Shown here: one piece after another, positions 1 through 9,571 of the stretch | Position numbering within the stretch: the first letter of the stretch is position 1 | Layout of the letters: every line of letters begins with the position of its first letter | Source: an uncultured SAR116 cluster alpha proteobacterium | Lineage (GTDB): Bacteria; Pseudomonadota; Alphaproteobacteria; Puniceispirillales; Marisalimonadaceae | Direction: 5' to 3' | DNA: 64,000 nucleotides | NCBI GenBank assembly: GCA_902543145.1 | Contig: CACBXG010000002.1 | Location: 166,001 to 230,000, forward strand | Program-made: the position numbers and the translations under genes | Notes under the pieces: model-generated | What the model saw: the letters and a program-made list of their open reading frames with translations, nothing else | What the model was told of the DNA's origin: nothing | The model's database searches: none

Positions 1-881
1 CCCCACAAACCGTCAACCTCATTAGGAACTGCTGAATACCTGACATCTGTTATTATATTTTCATCAATTCCTTTTCCTAGATAACCTTGAGAAAACCAAT
101 TAAATCTTTTTATATCTTTGTATTGTTGACTTTTTTTATCAAGCTCTGAAAAATCATTTAAAAGATCAAGTTTCTTAATTTTTGTTCCTTGACAGTATTC
201 TGAATTAGCAAATAATCTTACTGCATCTACATAATAAAAACCATTATCTTCATAGATTGTTTTCCATAAAAACAAATTTCCCAGACTTGGTTTTGCTGTT
301 AGGTTTTTGCCATTATGACCCCTGAGATTAGCAATAAATTTACCAACAAATTCAGCACGATTTTCTTGGATAGCACCAAAGGTTAAATAAATTAAAATAT
401 AAAGTATCCCGAATAAGGTTAAATATTTATTTTTCATTATAATTGCAAAAATTATAGCCAGAATGACCGGTATAGTTAAAAAAGGATCAACAACTGATAT
501 ATAATTCCACGAAATTCTTTCACTAGAAAATGGCCATAAAAGCTGTGTACCGTAACTTGTACAAGCATCTAATAATCCATGTGTGGCAAAACCAAAAAGA
601 CTAAAAAAATACGTTTCACCCCAACTTAAATACTTTTTGAAAAGTATTCTTGAAAAGAATGTTACAATCAAAGCACCTATTGGTATAAAAATTAAGGAAT
701 GAGTAAATTGTCTGTGATATTCTAATTTTAATAGAGGATCTGAAGTAGATCTAATGAAAATGTCTAGGTCAGGAGCCAGACCTGCACAACAACCAACTAT
801 TGATCCAAATAAAATTTTTTTCTTATTTGAGATTGTTTGAGCAAAAATTGCACCAAATGCGCCTTGAGTAACTGGATCCAT
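1..881 (-). CDS. Metal-dependent hydrolase, YdjM/DUF457-like membrane protein (C-terminus cut by window edge)
   Basis: Minus-strand reading from ATG at 881 gives MDPVTQGAFGAIFAQTISNKK...APDLDIF...HRQFTHS, open to the window edge; not in ORF track because it has no stop. Confidence 0.8.
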   Translation of the reverse strand, partial: MDPVTQGAFGAIFAQTISNKKKILFGSIVGCCAGLAPDLDIFIRSTSDPLLKLEYHRQFTHSLIFIPIGALIVTFFSRILFKKYLSWGETYFFSLFGFATHGLLDACTSYGTQLLWPFSSERISWNYISVVDPFLTIPVILAIIFAIIMKNKYLTLFGILYILIYLTFGAIQENRAEFVGKFIANLRGHNGKNLTAKPSLGNLFLWKTIYEDNGFYYVDAVRLFANSEYCQGTKIKKLDLLNDFSELDKKSQQYKDIKRFNWFSQGYLGKGIDENIITDVRYSAVPNEVDGLW

Positions 882-985
882 AATATAAACCAAAATTATT
901 AAATGAGCTATCTATACACTAAGTTTTCTTGACTGTTTATATTTTTTTCATTTAACATATTCAATGTATTATAAGGTACCATTTA

Positions 986-2602
986 ATGAACCAAATTAAC
1001 TTAAATAATAGAGAATATGATGTCATAATTGTAGGTGCTGGGTTTTCAGGATTATATCAATTGATATGTCTTAGAGATCAACTTGGTATGAATTGTCTTG
1101 TTATAGAAACAGGCGACGACGTTGGCGGTACATGGTATTGGAATCGTTATCCAGGAGCAAGATGTGATACTGAAAGCCACGCCTACTCTTATTATTTTTC
1201 AGACGAATTACTAAAAGAATGGACATGGTCAGAGCGATATCCTGGTCATGCTGAGATTAGAAGATATATGAATTTTGTTGCTGAAAAATTTGATCTTAAA
1301 AAAGATATTTTGTTCAACCATAAAGTAACAAGTGCTCAATATAATGAAGATAAAATTTGTTGGAAAATCACAACTAACAATAAAATAAATTTTAGGTCTA
1401 AATTTTTAATTACAGCAGTTGGATGTTTGTCAAATGCAAATATTCCCAATATTAAAGGATTAGAAAATTTTAAAGGTAAGTATTACCATACAGGCAATTG
1501 GCCAAAAAACGACGTATCATTTGTTGGTAAAAAAGTTGGTCAAATTGGCACTGGTTCTACTGGGATACAAGCAGTGCCAGTTATAGCTGAAGAGGCTAAG
1601 CATTTAACAGTTTTTCAAAGAACGGCAAATTATAGTGTACCAGCGAGGAATAAACCTTTAACTGAAAACTTCAAAATCCATGTAAAAGAGAGATTTAATT
1701 ATTACAGAGAATTACTTAAAAAGACACCAAATGGACACCCTTTTGAAATATCAGATCGTCTTGTTGCTGATGTCCAAGAACAAGAAATGCAAGATATTTA
1801 CGAAAAAGCTTGGGAAAAAGGAGGTTTACAGTTCAGGGGATCATTTAGTGATTTAGTAACTAACGTTGAAGCTAATAAAACAGCCTCAGATTTTATAAAA
1901 AATAAAATTAATGAAACTGTTTCTAATAAAAAATTTGCAGCAATATTATCAGACATTGATCACCCATATGCAGGTAAACGCCCACCAATAGATACTAATT
2001 ATTTTGAAACCTATAATAGAGACAATATTAATCTTGTTGATCTTCGAAGTAATCCTATAACACAAATAGATGAAAAAGGAATTCAAACTGAAAAAAAACA
2101 TTTTGATTTAGATATTATTGTTTTTGCTACAGGTTATGATGCGATGACCGGACCGCTTCAGAATATGAATATCATTGGAAAAAATAATTTAAAACTACAG
2201 GAAGCTTGGAAAGAAGGGCCAAAAACATTTTTAGGTCTTCAAGTACCAGGTTTCCCTAATATGTTTACAATAACAGGCCCAGGCAGTCCTTCAGTTCTAA
2301 CAAACATGCCTATAGCAATTGAGCAACATGTTGAATGGATTAGGGATTGTATAGATTTCATGAATAAAAAAGAGTATTCAGTAATTGAGACTGATGCTAA
2401 GTCAGCAGAACAATGGGGACATGAAGTTAACACAGTTGCAAATAAAACTTTATTACCCACCGTAAAACATTCATGGTATCTAGGTGCAAATATTCCTGGT
2501 AAACCACAAGTTTTTATGCCTTATGCTGGTGGTTTACCTAGATATAGAAAGATATGTGAAAACATTAAAAATAATAATTATAAAGAGTTTAGTTTAAATT
2601 AA
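986..2602 (+). CDS. Flavin-containing / Baeyer-Villiger monooxygenase
   Basis: GAGFSGLY Rossmann motif; FKGKYYHTGNWP matches BVMO fingerprint FxGxxxHxxxWP; GTGSTG second Rossmann motif. Confidence 0.9.
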   Translation: MNQINLNNREYDVIIVGAGFSGLYQLICLRDQLGMNCLVIETGDDVGGTWYWNRYPGARCDTESHAYSYYFSDELLKEWTWSERYPGHAEIRRYMNFVAEKFDLKKDILFNHKVTSAQYNEDKICWKITTNNKINFRSKFLITAVGCLSNANIPNIKGLENFKGKYYHTGNWPKNDVSFVGKKVGQIGTGSTGIQAVPVIAEEAKHLTVFQRTANYSVPARNKPLTENFKIHVKERFNYYRELLKKTPNGHPFEISDRLVADVQEQEMQDIYEKAWEKGGLQFRGSFSDLVTNVEANKTASDFIKNKINETVSNKKFAAILSDIDHPYAGKRPPIDTNYFETYNRDNINLVDLRSNPITQIDEKGIQTEKKHFDLDIIVFATGYDAMTGPLQNMNIIGKNNLKLQEAWKEGPKTFLGLQVPGFPNMFTITGPGSPSVLTNMPIAIEQHVEWIRDCIDFMNKKEYSVIETDAKSAEQWGHEVNTVANKTLLPTVKHSWYLGANIPGKPQVFMPYAGGLPRYRKICENIKNNNYKEFSLN

Positions 2603-2605
2603 AAT

Positions 2606-3085
2606 TTAAACATCTACTGAGTTTTTAATTACATTAATTTTAGTTCTGATATTTTTCATTCTTTCTTCAAGTTCATTTTTCTTAGGTGGGTTCTTTGAGT
2701 CTAACTGATCTAAAAGGTTAGAAATTTCATTGGCTAATTCGTTACTTTGTTTATTGGAATCTAGGAGTCTCAGCTGAGTCTTTCTTATTAAAGCTCCTAA
2801 AATGACGTTAGATTTAATGATTTCTTTAAAGTAAGATTTGGGTATTATTTTTGTAACTAATTTCTGAGTGCATACCTTAGCAGTTACAGTTCTTGGAACA
2901 TTGAGTAAAATTGAACTCTCTCCAAATATCTCTCCCATACCTAGTCTATTCAGTTTTAAACCATCTTTGGTTTCAATATTGACATATCCCTCTAAAATTA
3001 AATATGCTTCTTTTGGATCACTCCCCACTTCGTAAATTATTTCACCGGGCTCCCAAATTATTGATTTACCATTTTCTTGCATCAA
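2606..3085 (-). CDS. Cyclic nucleotide-binding domain protein
   Basis: EPGEIIYEVGSDPKEAYLILEGYVNIE...LGMGEIFGESSILLNVPRTVTAKV is cNMP-binding-like. Confidence 0.8.
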   Translation of the reverse strand: MMQENGKSIIWEPGEIIYEVGSDPKEAYLILEGYVNIETKDGLKLNRLGMGEIFGESSILLNVPRTVTAKVCTQKLVTKIIPKSYFKEIIKSNVILGALIRKTQLRLLDSNKQSNELANEISNLLDQLDSKNPPKKNELEERMKNIRTKINVIKNSVDV

Positions 3086-3110
3086 TATTCCTTTAAATAT
3101 AATGATTTAA

Positions 3111-3293
3111 TTATTGTACAGGAATAGCTAAAGGCTCCATCCAAAAGATATATCCATAAAAAATTAAATAACAATAGAATAACCCATAAGCCCACCACGG
3201 CTTTGGTTTAAATGATTTACTTCTTTCTTCAATCTCTTCTAATTCTTCTCTATAATTTTTGTAATAATTCATCATAAAATTAGATCTGCCCAA
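3111..3293 (-). CDS. Small single-TM hypothetical protein
   Basis: 60 aa ORF with hydrophobic segment in a minus-strand run. Confidence 0.45.
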   Translation of the reverse strand: MGRSNFMMNYYKNYREELEEIEERSKSFKPKPWWAYGLFYCYLIFYGYIFWMEPLAIPVQ

Positions 3294-3318
3294 TTATCTT
3301 CTCCACCTTAAATTAGAT

Positions 3319-3927
3319 TTATATATCAAAAAAAACTGTTTCTTTATTACCTTGTAAAAATACATTAAAAACATAAATATTTTTTTTAATCTTTTTTGCT
3401 ACAAGGCTGTCAATATTACCTTTACTATTTTTTATTATAGATAAAATAGGATCGTTTATCAAATCATCACCTTCAAAGTATATCCTAGTATTTAAAGTCA
3501 TATTAAGTCCTCTAGATGAAATTGATAAACAAATATGCGGACATTGATTTTTTCCATGTAGATTTTCGACTTGTCCTGGCTTTACTGTAAATAACTTAAA
3601 TTGTTTTGTTAATTTATTTGGAATAAATCGTGCAAACCCATTGTCTTCAAAAAATTGACCATTTTCATCACATTGCCAAGTTTCTAGCATCACGTCGTCT
3701 AATGCAATACCATTACCATCAAAGACTGAACCTTCGACAGTTATCATTTCTATTTCATTTTTATTTTTAAATGGCACCTCACCCAAATCATTTTTATATA
3801 TATTATTTATTTTTATTTTATTTGGCATGCATCCTATATGAAGAAATGGACCAGCTGTTTGAAAAGGAGTTTCATCAAGAATTTTATTAGAGTTTTTCAA
3901 GTTATAGCCCTTCTTGTCTATTTTCAA
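3319..3927 (-). CDS. pcaG: Protocatechuate 3,4-dioxygenase alpha subunit
   Basis: Intradiol dioxygenase-like sequence overlapping the beta subunit gene. Confidence 0.85.
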   Translation of the reverse strand: MKIDKKGYNLKNSNKILDETPFQTAGPFLHIGCMPNKIKINNIYKNDLGEVPFKNKNEIEMITVEGSVFDGNGIALDDVMLETWQCDENGQFFEDNGFARFIPNKLTKQFKLFTVKPGQVENLHGKNQCPHICLSISSRGLNMTLNTRIYFEGDDLINDPILSIIKNSKGNIDSLVAKKIKKNIYVFNVFLQGNKETVFFDI

Positions 3928-4624
3928 AGTATGTTTGTTTTACTCCTCTTAACACAATATCAAATTTGTAAGCTAGTATGTTTTGAATGTTTGATCGCGA
4001 AGTATCTAATTTTCCAACTAAACTCTTTTTTGCTTTCTCATCCGCAATAGAATTTACCATTGGACATAGGTTTATCAGTGGATCACCTTCAAAATACATT
4101 TGTGTAATTAACCTTTGTCCAAAGCTTTCCCCAAATATTGAAAAATGAATATGCATTGGTCTCCACTCAATCCCACGATTTGGATAAGGGTATGGTCCAG
4201 GTTGAATAGTTAAAAATTCGTAGGAGCCATCTGATGAAGTTAGAGAACGCCCACAACCTGAAAAATTAGGATCAATGGGTGCAGAATTTTTATCGTCCTG
4301 ATGTAAATATTTACCAGCAGCATTAGCTTGCCAAATTTCTATTAACGCACCTTTTATTGGATTGGAAAATTGATCAGAAACAGTTCCGTGGACAATAATT
4401 TTATGACCAAGAGGGGACATTTTGTTTTTGGAAAAATTTAATGTAAGGTCATTATCTAACTTACTTATAATGTTTTTATTAAATATTGGTCCAAAAATCT
4501 CTAAATTGGATGGTATTGAAATTTTTTTATTCTTAGGAGCTCTGAAAATACTAGATTTATAATCAGGAAAATCTATTTCTGGTTGTTTTTTATAATTTCT
4601 TTTTACTAATGATTTAACATTCAT
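3902..4624 (-). CDS. pcaH: Protocatechuate 3,4-dioxygenase beta subunit
   Basis: GALIEIWQANAAGKYLHQDD...DPNFSGCGR...PYPYPNRGIEWRPMHIHFSIFG motifs. Confidence 0.92.
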   Translation of the reverse strand: MNVKSLVKRNYKKQPEIDFPDYKSSIFRAPKNKKISIPSNLEIFGPIFNKNIISKLDNDLTLNFSKNKMSPLGHKIIVHGTVSDQFSNPIKGALIEIWQANAAGKYLHQDDKNSAPIDPNFSGCGRSLTSSDGSYEFLTIQPGPYPYPNRGIEWRPMHIHFSIFGESFGQRLITQMYFEGDPLINLCPMVNSIADEKAKKSLVGKLDTSRSNIQNILAYKFDIVLRGVKQTYFENRQEGL

Positions 4625-4662
4625 GCTTTTACCTAAGTTTTGAGAAATGTATTTTTTTAGTT

Positions 4663-5832
4663 TTAGTAAGGTAAACCAACGTAATTTTCTGCCAAAACTC
4701 TTTGGGATGCAACAGAATTTTCCAAATACTCTATTTCAGAATCTTGAATTCGTTGATCAAAAGAAGATTGATTGGGAAATTTATGAAAAGTTGTAGTCAT
4801 CCACCAACTAAACCTAATAGTTTTCCAAACTCTAGAAAGGGCGTTATTTGAATACATTTTCAAATCATCATTAGTATGAAATTTATAATATTTTTTCAGA
4901 GCGTTATGCAAATAGTATACATCTGAAACTGCTAAGTTTAACCCTTTCGCACCAGTAGGGGGCACGATATGCGCGGCATCTCCAACTAAAAATAATCTTT
5001 CCCAACTCATTGGCTCACAAACAAAAGATCGAAGTGGTGCTATAGATTTTTCAATGGAGTTTCCAGTTATAATTGTATCTGATGCTTCAGTTGGAAGTCT
5101 TTTTTTTAATTCATCCCAAAATTTTTTGTCTGACCAATTCTCTAATTTTTCGTCTAACGAAGTCTGTATATAATATCTACTTAAATTTTCATTTCTCATT
5201 GAGGCTAAAGCAAAACCATTACCATGATTTGCATATATTAATTCATCACTTACGGGCGGTGTTTCTGATAAAATCCCCAACCATCCAAAAGGATATGTTC
5301 TTTCATAAGTTTTAATTATTGATTTTGGAATTATGCTTCTACTTATTCCATGAAATCCATCACATCCTGCGACCAAATCACACATAATTTTTTTTTCTAC
5401 ACCATTTTTTTTATATGTTACAAATGGTTTATCAGTGTCAATGGCTTGAGGAAGAACATCATCTGCGTTGTTGATTATTATACCATTTTCTTTTTTAATC
5501 TTTCTATATAGATCTTTTGTTACTTCAGTTTGTCCATAAACTGTTACGTGTTTATTAGTTAATTGTTTTAAATTAATTCTAAATCCATGATTTTTGAATG
5601 AGAGTTGTATGCCATCGTGATTAAAGCCTTCCTTTTTAAGCCTATTTGAAACGCCTGCTTTCTCAAGCATTTCAATTGTACCATTTTCCAAAACACCAGC
5701 CCTGATTCTACCTATAACATGTTCTTCAGATTGTTTTTCAAGAACTATATTATCAATCCCATCAACTGACAAAAGTCTTGATAAAAGCAACCCTGAAGGA
5801 CCACCTCCAACTATAACAACATTTGTCCTCAT
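4663..5832 (-). CDS. pobA: 4-hydroxybenzoate 3-monooxygenase
   Basis: VVIVGGGPSGLLLSRLL, RAGVLENGTIEMLEKAGV, DLVAGCDGFHGISR, LVGDAAHIVPPTGAKGLNLA. Confidence 0.92.
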   Translation of the reverse strand: MRTNVVIVGGGPSGLLLSRLLSVDGIDNIVLEKQSEEHVIGRIRAGVLENGTIEMLEKAGVSNRLKKEGFNHDGIQLSFKNHGFRINLKQLTNKHVTVYGQTEVTKDLYRKIKKENGIIINNADDVLPQAIDTDKPFVTYKKNGVEKKIMCDLVAGCDGFHGISRSIIPKSIIKTYERTYPFGWLGILSETPPVSDELIYANHGNGFALASMRNENLSRYYIQTSLDEKLENWSDKKFWDELKKRLPTEASDTIITGNSIEKSIAPLRSFVCEPMSWERLFLVGDAAHIVPPTGAKGLNLAVSDVYYLHNALKKYYKFHTNDDLKMYSNNALSRVWKTIRFSWWMTTTFHKFPNQSSFDQRIQDSEIEYLENSVASQRVLAENYVGLPY

Positions 5833-5852
5833 TAAAATTAACCCTTAATTCA

Positions 5853-6239
5853 TTATTTCAGATAATTTACTAACAAAAATATACATCCTATTATCTGCAG
5901 AAAATTTATAAAAACTGAAAATTTATGTAATTTATTAAATTTGTTTTCATTATTTAAATCTTTAGCTTTATTTATCATTGGCATTAAAACTTGTCTTGAG
6001 AAAATAAATCCAATCATAACAAGTAAAAAAATTAATATTGATGATTTATTTACATAATAGATGGAAAGAATAAGGCCTATTAGGCTCAAAACAAAACCAA
6101 ACAGATAATATTTAGGAAAGAAAATTCTTAAAAATTTTGATGATTGTTTTTCGTCTAGGACTTTAAAAACTGAAGTTGCCACAACTATGGGAAAAAACAT
6201 CATGAAGCTTAATATGGCTGCAGCCATTAATATTAACAA
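5853..6239 (-). CDS. Membrane protein (DUF4149-like)
   Basis: Four hydrophobic segments, 128 aa. Confidence 0.5.
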   Translation of the reverse strand: MLILMAAAILSFMMFFPIVVATSVFKVLDEKQSSKFLRIFFPKYYLFGFVLSLIGLILSIYYVNKSSILIFLLVMIGFIFSRQVLMPMINKAKDLNNENKFNKLHKFSVFINFLQIIGCIFLLVNYLK

Positions 6240-6335
6240 TTTTTACTCCTTACCAAATAAATAATTTTATTTTTTTATACCAATTATTATTATAAAGTAT
6301 ATTGCGTTTTAATAAAGTTACCATGAGTAATTAGA

Positions 6336-6875
6336 ATGAATAAAAATATAAAACCTTATTCTGTAGATACATTAATTGCAGAAAAAGAAATAAAAAAAAG
6401 AATTATTGAATTAGGCAAAGAGGTTAACCTTTTTTATAAAAATACAGATAAATTATTGGTTGTTGGATTATTAAGAGGATCTTTTGTATTTATCGCAGAT
6501 TTAGTTCGAGAGCTAAAAATACCAGTTGAGGTTGATTTTATGACTGCCTCTAGCTATGGAAACTCAATGCAATCTTCAAATAATATCCGAATATTAACAG
6601 ATTTAAATACAGATATAAAAAACTTAGATGTGCTATTAGTAGAAGACATTATTGATACTGGTCACACACTAAACCAAGTTATAAAGTTATTGAAAAGTAG
6701 AAAGCCAAAAAGTTTAGAAGTTTGCTGCCTACTGAATAAGTTTTCACGCAGGGAAACTGATATTGAAAGTAAATGGGTTGGTTTTGACATTCCAGATGAG
6801 TTTGTAGTTGGTTATGGGATTGATTATGCTCAAGATAACAGGCATTTACCATTCATTGGTAAAGTAGTTCAGTAA
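6336..6875 (+). CDS. hpt: Hypoxanthine phosphoribosyltransferase
   Basis: VLLVEDIIDTGHTLNQV PRPP motif; GYGIDYAQDNRHLPFIG. Confidence 0.93.
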   Translation: MNKNIKPYSVDTLIAEKEIKKRIIELGKEVNLFYKNTDKLLVVGLLRGSFVFIADLVRELKIPVEVDFMTASSYGNSMQSSNNIRILTDLNTDIKNLDVLLVEDIIDTGHTLNQVIKLLKSRKPKSLEVCCLLNKFSRRETDIESKWVGFDIPDEFVVGYGIDYAQDNRHLPFIGKVVQ

Positions 6876-6984
6876 AATAGGGAATAGCTCTAATTATTTA
6901 CCTTATTTAGGATAATCGTGGAGATTTCAAAAGCTATTCCCTTCATAATGAGTTTTGCAAATTATATGCCAAAAAAATTTATAT

Positions 6985-7308
6985 TTATTCTATTTTACTA
7001 AAATCTTTTAAATCAATTCTGGGAGAATATTCAACCTCACATTCTCCTTCCGTAAATGAGACTGTTCCTCCCATTTCTCGAATATCTTGCCAAAATTGAT
7101 TAGTCCACCCAGCTCTTTGTTTATTTACGTAATCCTTATTTTTGAAAAGATGAAATATCTCTATTGAGTTTTCGGTAATATTTGTAAAAGCTCTAATTAT
7201 CATATCTCCATCTTGAAACATATCTTTACTCCTACTTTTTAGAGCATTTATTATAGCCTCTTTTGCCAATTTATTTTGAAACTTGATTGATCTAGTCACA
7301 GCCCACAT
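6985..7308 (-). CDS. Hypothetical small protein, paralogue of 48032-48352
   Basis: Shares ...KFQNKLAKEAIINALK...ENSIEIFHLF...FW..I.EMGG....EG.CEVE with the other copy. Confidence 0.7.
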   Translation of the reverse strand: MWAVTRSIKFQNKLAKEAIINALKSRSKDMFQDGDMIIRAFTNITENSIEIFHLFKNKDYVNKQRAGWTNQFWQDIREMGGTVSFTEGECEVEYSPRIDLKDFSKIE

Positions 7309-7343
7309 TATCTTCTCCTATTAATTCTAAAATTTAAAAATTA

Positions 7344-8483
7344 TTAACTCCATGGTTTGATCACTATTTTTATTGCATCATCTATTCTTTCTCTTGCATA
7401 CTTTAAAGCAGTAGGTATATCTGATAATTTAAAAGTATGAGTGTGTACTAGGCTTGCATTAAATCTTTTTTCTTTCATAAATTGCATAGCTCTGTGAGTA
7501 GCACTTTTACCTTCACCTCTTATTCCAAACATGTAAATATTATTAATAACCATATGTGGAATATTAACTTCAACTGGTTCATGAGGAAAGGCAGCGAGAC
7601 ATATTTTACCGCCTCTGTTTGTCATCATAATTGCATCGTTTAAGGCTTTTTTTGTTCCTGCACACTCAATTACATAGTCGGCACCTTTTTCTCCAACAAT
7701 GTTTTTTACACTTTGAACTATATCTTTTTCATTTTTTACATTCAAAGTATAATCTGCACCAAGCTTTTTTCCTATTTCTAGCCTACTATCTCTTGTACCA
7801 ATTAAGATTACTGGTCCCGCACCCAAAGCTTTAGCTACAGCAACTCCTAATAAGCCAATGGGACCAGGGCCTATTACAACTAAACTTTCTCCAGCGATTA
7901 ACCCCCCTAATTCGGTGAGACCGTACATTGTTGTTCCTGCTGTAACCACTAAAGTTGCTTCTTCATCAGTCATACTATCTGGAACTTTAATAAGTGTGTT
8001 TATATTATTTACAGCATATTGTTTGAAGCCACCATCTGTTGTAAAGCCGTTTGCTCTGTGACCTTTATTTACATTTCCATAGTTCAGACCATAGTTATGG
8101 CATGAAGTATACATTCCCATCCTACATCTTTTGCATTGACCACAACCAGAGTGAATTTCTACCGTCACCCTATCGCCAATATCAAATTCATCAACTGAAG
8201 GACCTAATGCCACAACTGTGCCCATGTACTCGTGTCCAGGAGTAAAATTTTTGTTAAATGGCAATCCACCTTCTATCAGGGCTGGCGGTCCATGACTTAT
8301 CACATCAAGATCTGTTGCACAAATAGCTACAGCGTCAATTCTGACTAAAACTTCTGCTTTACCTGGCATAACGATAGGCTTATCAATTAACATCAACTGA
8401 TCTGGATCTCCTAAGACCCATGCTTTCATTGTTTTTGGTATTGGATGTTTAACTGAAGTCTTACCGTAAAATTCAATTGACAT
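7344..8483 (-). CDS. Zinc-dependent medium-chain alcohol dehydrogenase
   Basis: GHEYMGTVVALG, C-x2-C-x2-C zinc motif, GPGPIGLLGVAVAKALGA; start chosen at internal MSIEFYGK (ORF track extends to 8516). Confidence 0.88.
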   Translation of the reverse strand: MSIEFYGKTSVKHPIPKTMKAWVLGDPDQLMLIDKPIVMPGKAEVLVRIDAVAICATDLDVISHGPPALIEGGLPFNKNFTPGHEYMGTVVALGPSVDEFDIGDRVTVEIHSGCGQCKRCRMGMYTSCHNYGLNYGNVNKGHRANGFTTDGGFKQYAVNNINTLIKVPDSMTDEEATLVVTAGTTMYGLTELGGLIAGESLVVIGPGPIGLLGVAVAKALGAGPVILIGTRDSRLEIGKKLGADYTLNVKNEKDIVQSVKNIVGEKGADYVIECAGTKKALNDAIMMTNRGGKICLAAFPHEPVEVNIPHMVINNIYMFGIRGEGKSATHRAMQFMKEKRFNASLVHTHTFKLSDIPTALKYARERIDDAIKIVIKPWS

Positions 8484-8547
8484 GATCAAACCTTTTGTAG
8501 AATTTAATGAATCCATTAATTAAAAGATTTGTCAAAAAGTTTATATG

Positions 8548-9420
8548 TTAAATGTTGTGTTTAATTTTATATTCACGCCATGTTGTAAAAAGTCCTGATC
8601 CGATAACTATCAATGCACCCATAATAATCATTAGATCTATGCTTTCAGAAAAAATTGTTACACCGATAATTGATCCAAAAACTAATTGAAGATAAGAAAA
8701 AGGTTGTACAACCGAAGCTTCTGCCACTTGTAATGTTTTGACCATCATAAAATGAGAACCTGCACTTAATACACACATTAAAAGAAGCCATAAATAATCT
8801 TCTTTTAATATATCATCCCATATAAAAAGGCTTATTATACTCATTGTAACAGTGCCACCAATACCCGTCCAAAAAAAACTTGTTATTGCTGTATCAGATC
8901 TGGAGACATATCTAGTTAAAATAAGATAAACAGCAAACATTATAGCTCCAACTATTGCAAAGATAGATCCTTCTGTAATTACATTTGTATTTGGTCTTAA
9001 AATTATGATTACGCCAATGAAACCTGTAAAAATTGCCATCCACCTCCTCCAGCCAAATCTTTCCCCAAGAAAAGGAACTGATAAACCAGCGACTATCAAT
9101 GGGTAACATGCTATAATTGCATGTGTCTCAACCAACCCTAACAACGTGAATGTATAAACAACTAAGCAATTATTTAGAGAAAGAATTACACCTCTAGAAA
9201 ATTGAATATAAGGTTGCTTTGTATTTAAAATATCTGAAACACGATTTTTTATGAACAAACATGTGACTATCATTACAAAAGCTATAAACCAGTAACGCAT
9301 TGTAACAAGTGTAAAAACATTATTGTTTTCAGCTAAATATCTAGACAGTCCATCCATGCTTGAAAACATAAATGTTGTAATAACCATAAGGGTAATCCCA
9401 AATAGAACATTATTTTGCAT
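8548..9420 (-). CDS. DMT/EamA family transporter
   Basis: Ten-TM EamA-like sequence; start placed at MQNNVLFG because the longer ORF (to 9495) runs into a terminator hairpin. Confidence 0.82.
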   Translation of the reverse strand: MQNNVLFGITLMVITTFMFSSMDGLSRYLAENNNVFTLVTMRYWFIAFVMIVTCLFIKNRVSDILNTKQPYIQFSRGVILSLNNCLVVYTFTLLGLVETHAIIACYPLIVAGLSVPFLGERFGWRRWMAIFTGFIGVIIILRPNTNVITEGSIFAIVGAIMFAVYLILTRYVSRSDTAITSFFWTGIGGTVTMSIISLFIWDDILKEDYLWLLLMCVLSAGSHFMMVKTLQVAEASVVQPFSYLQLVFGSIIGVTIFSESIDLMIIMGALIVIGSGLFTTWREYKIKHNI

Positions 9421-9484
9421 AAACAACTCGATATAAAAAAATGAATCACTGTATATTGTTAATAAAGACTTATAACAAGAAAAA

Positions 9485-9508
9485 AATAGAGACACTTAGG
9501 TCTCTATT
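9485..9508 (-). terminator. Rho-independent terminator of the upstream DapA-family gene
   Basis: Perfect 9-bp stem AATAGAGAC/GTCTCTATT, 6-nt loop, followed by T-run on minus strand. Confidence 0.75.
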
Positions 9509-9571
9509 TAAATAAGGAGGAATATATAATAATTACTTTATAACCTATTAAACGACTTAATGAAAAAAAGT

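Noticed and set aside
8548-9495. Longest-ORF start for the DMT transporter
   Set aside because: The first about 25 codons overlap a strong terminator hairpin (9485-9508); MQNNVLFG at 9420 is a better start.
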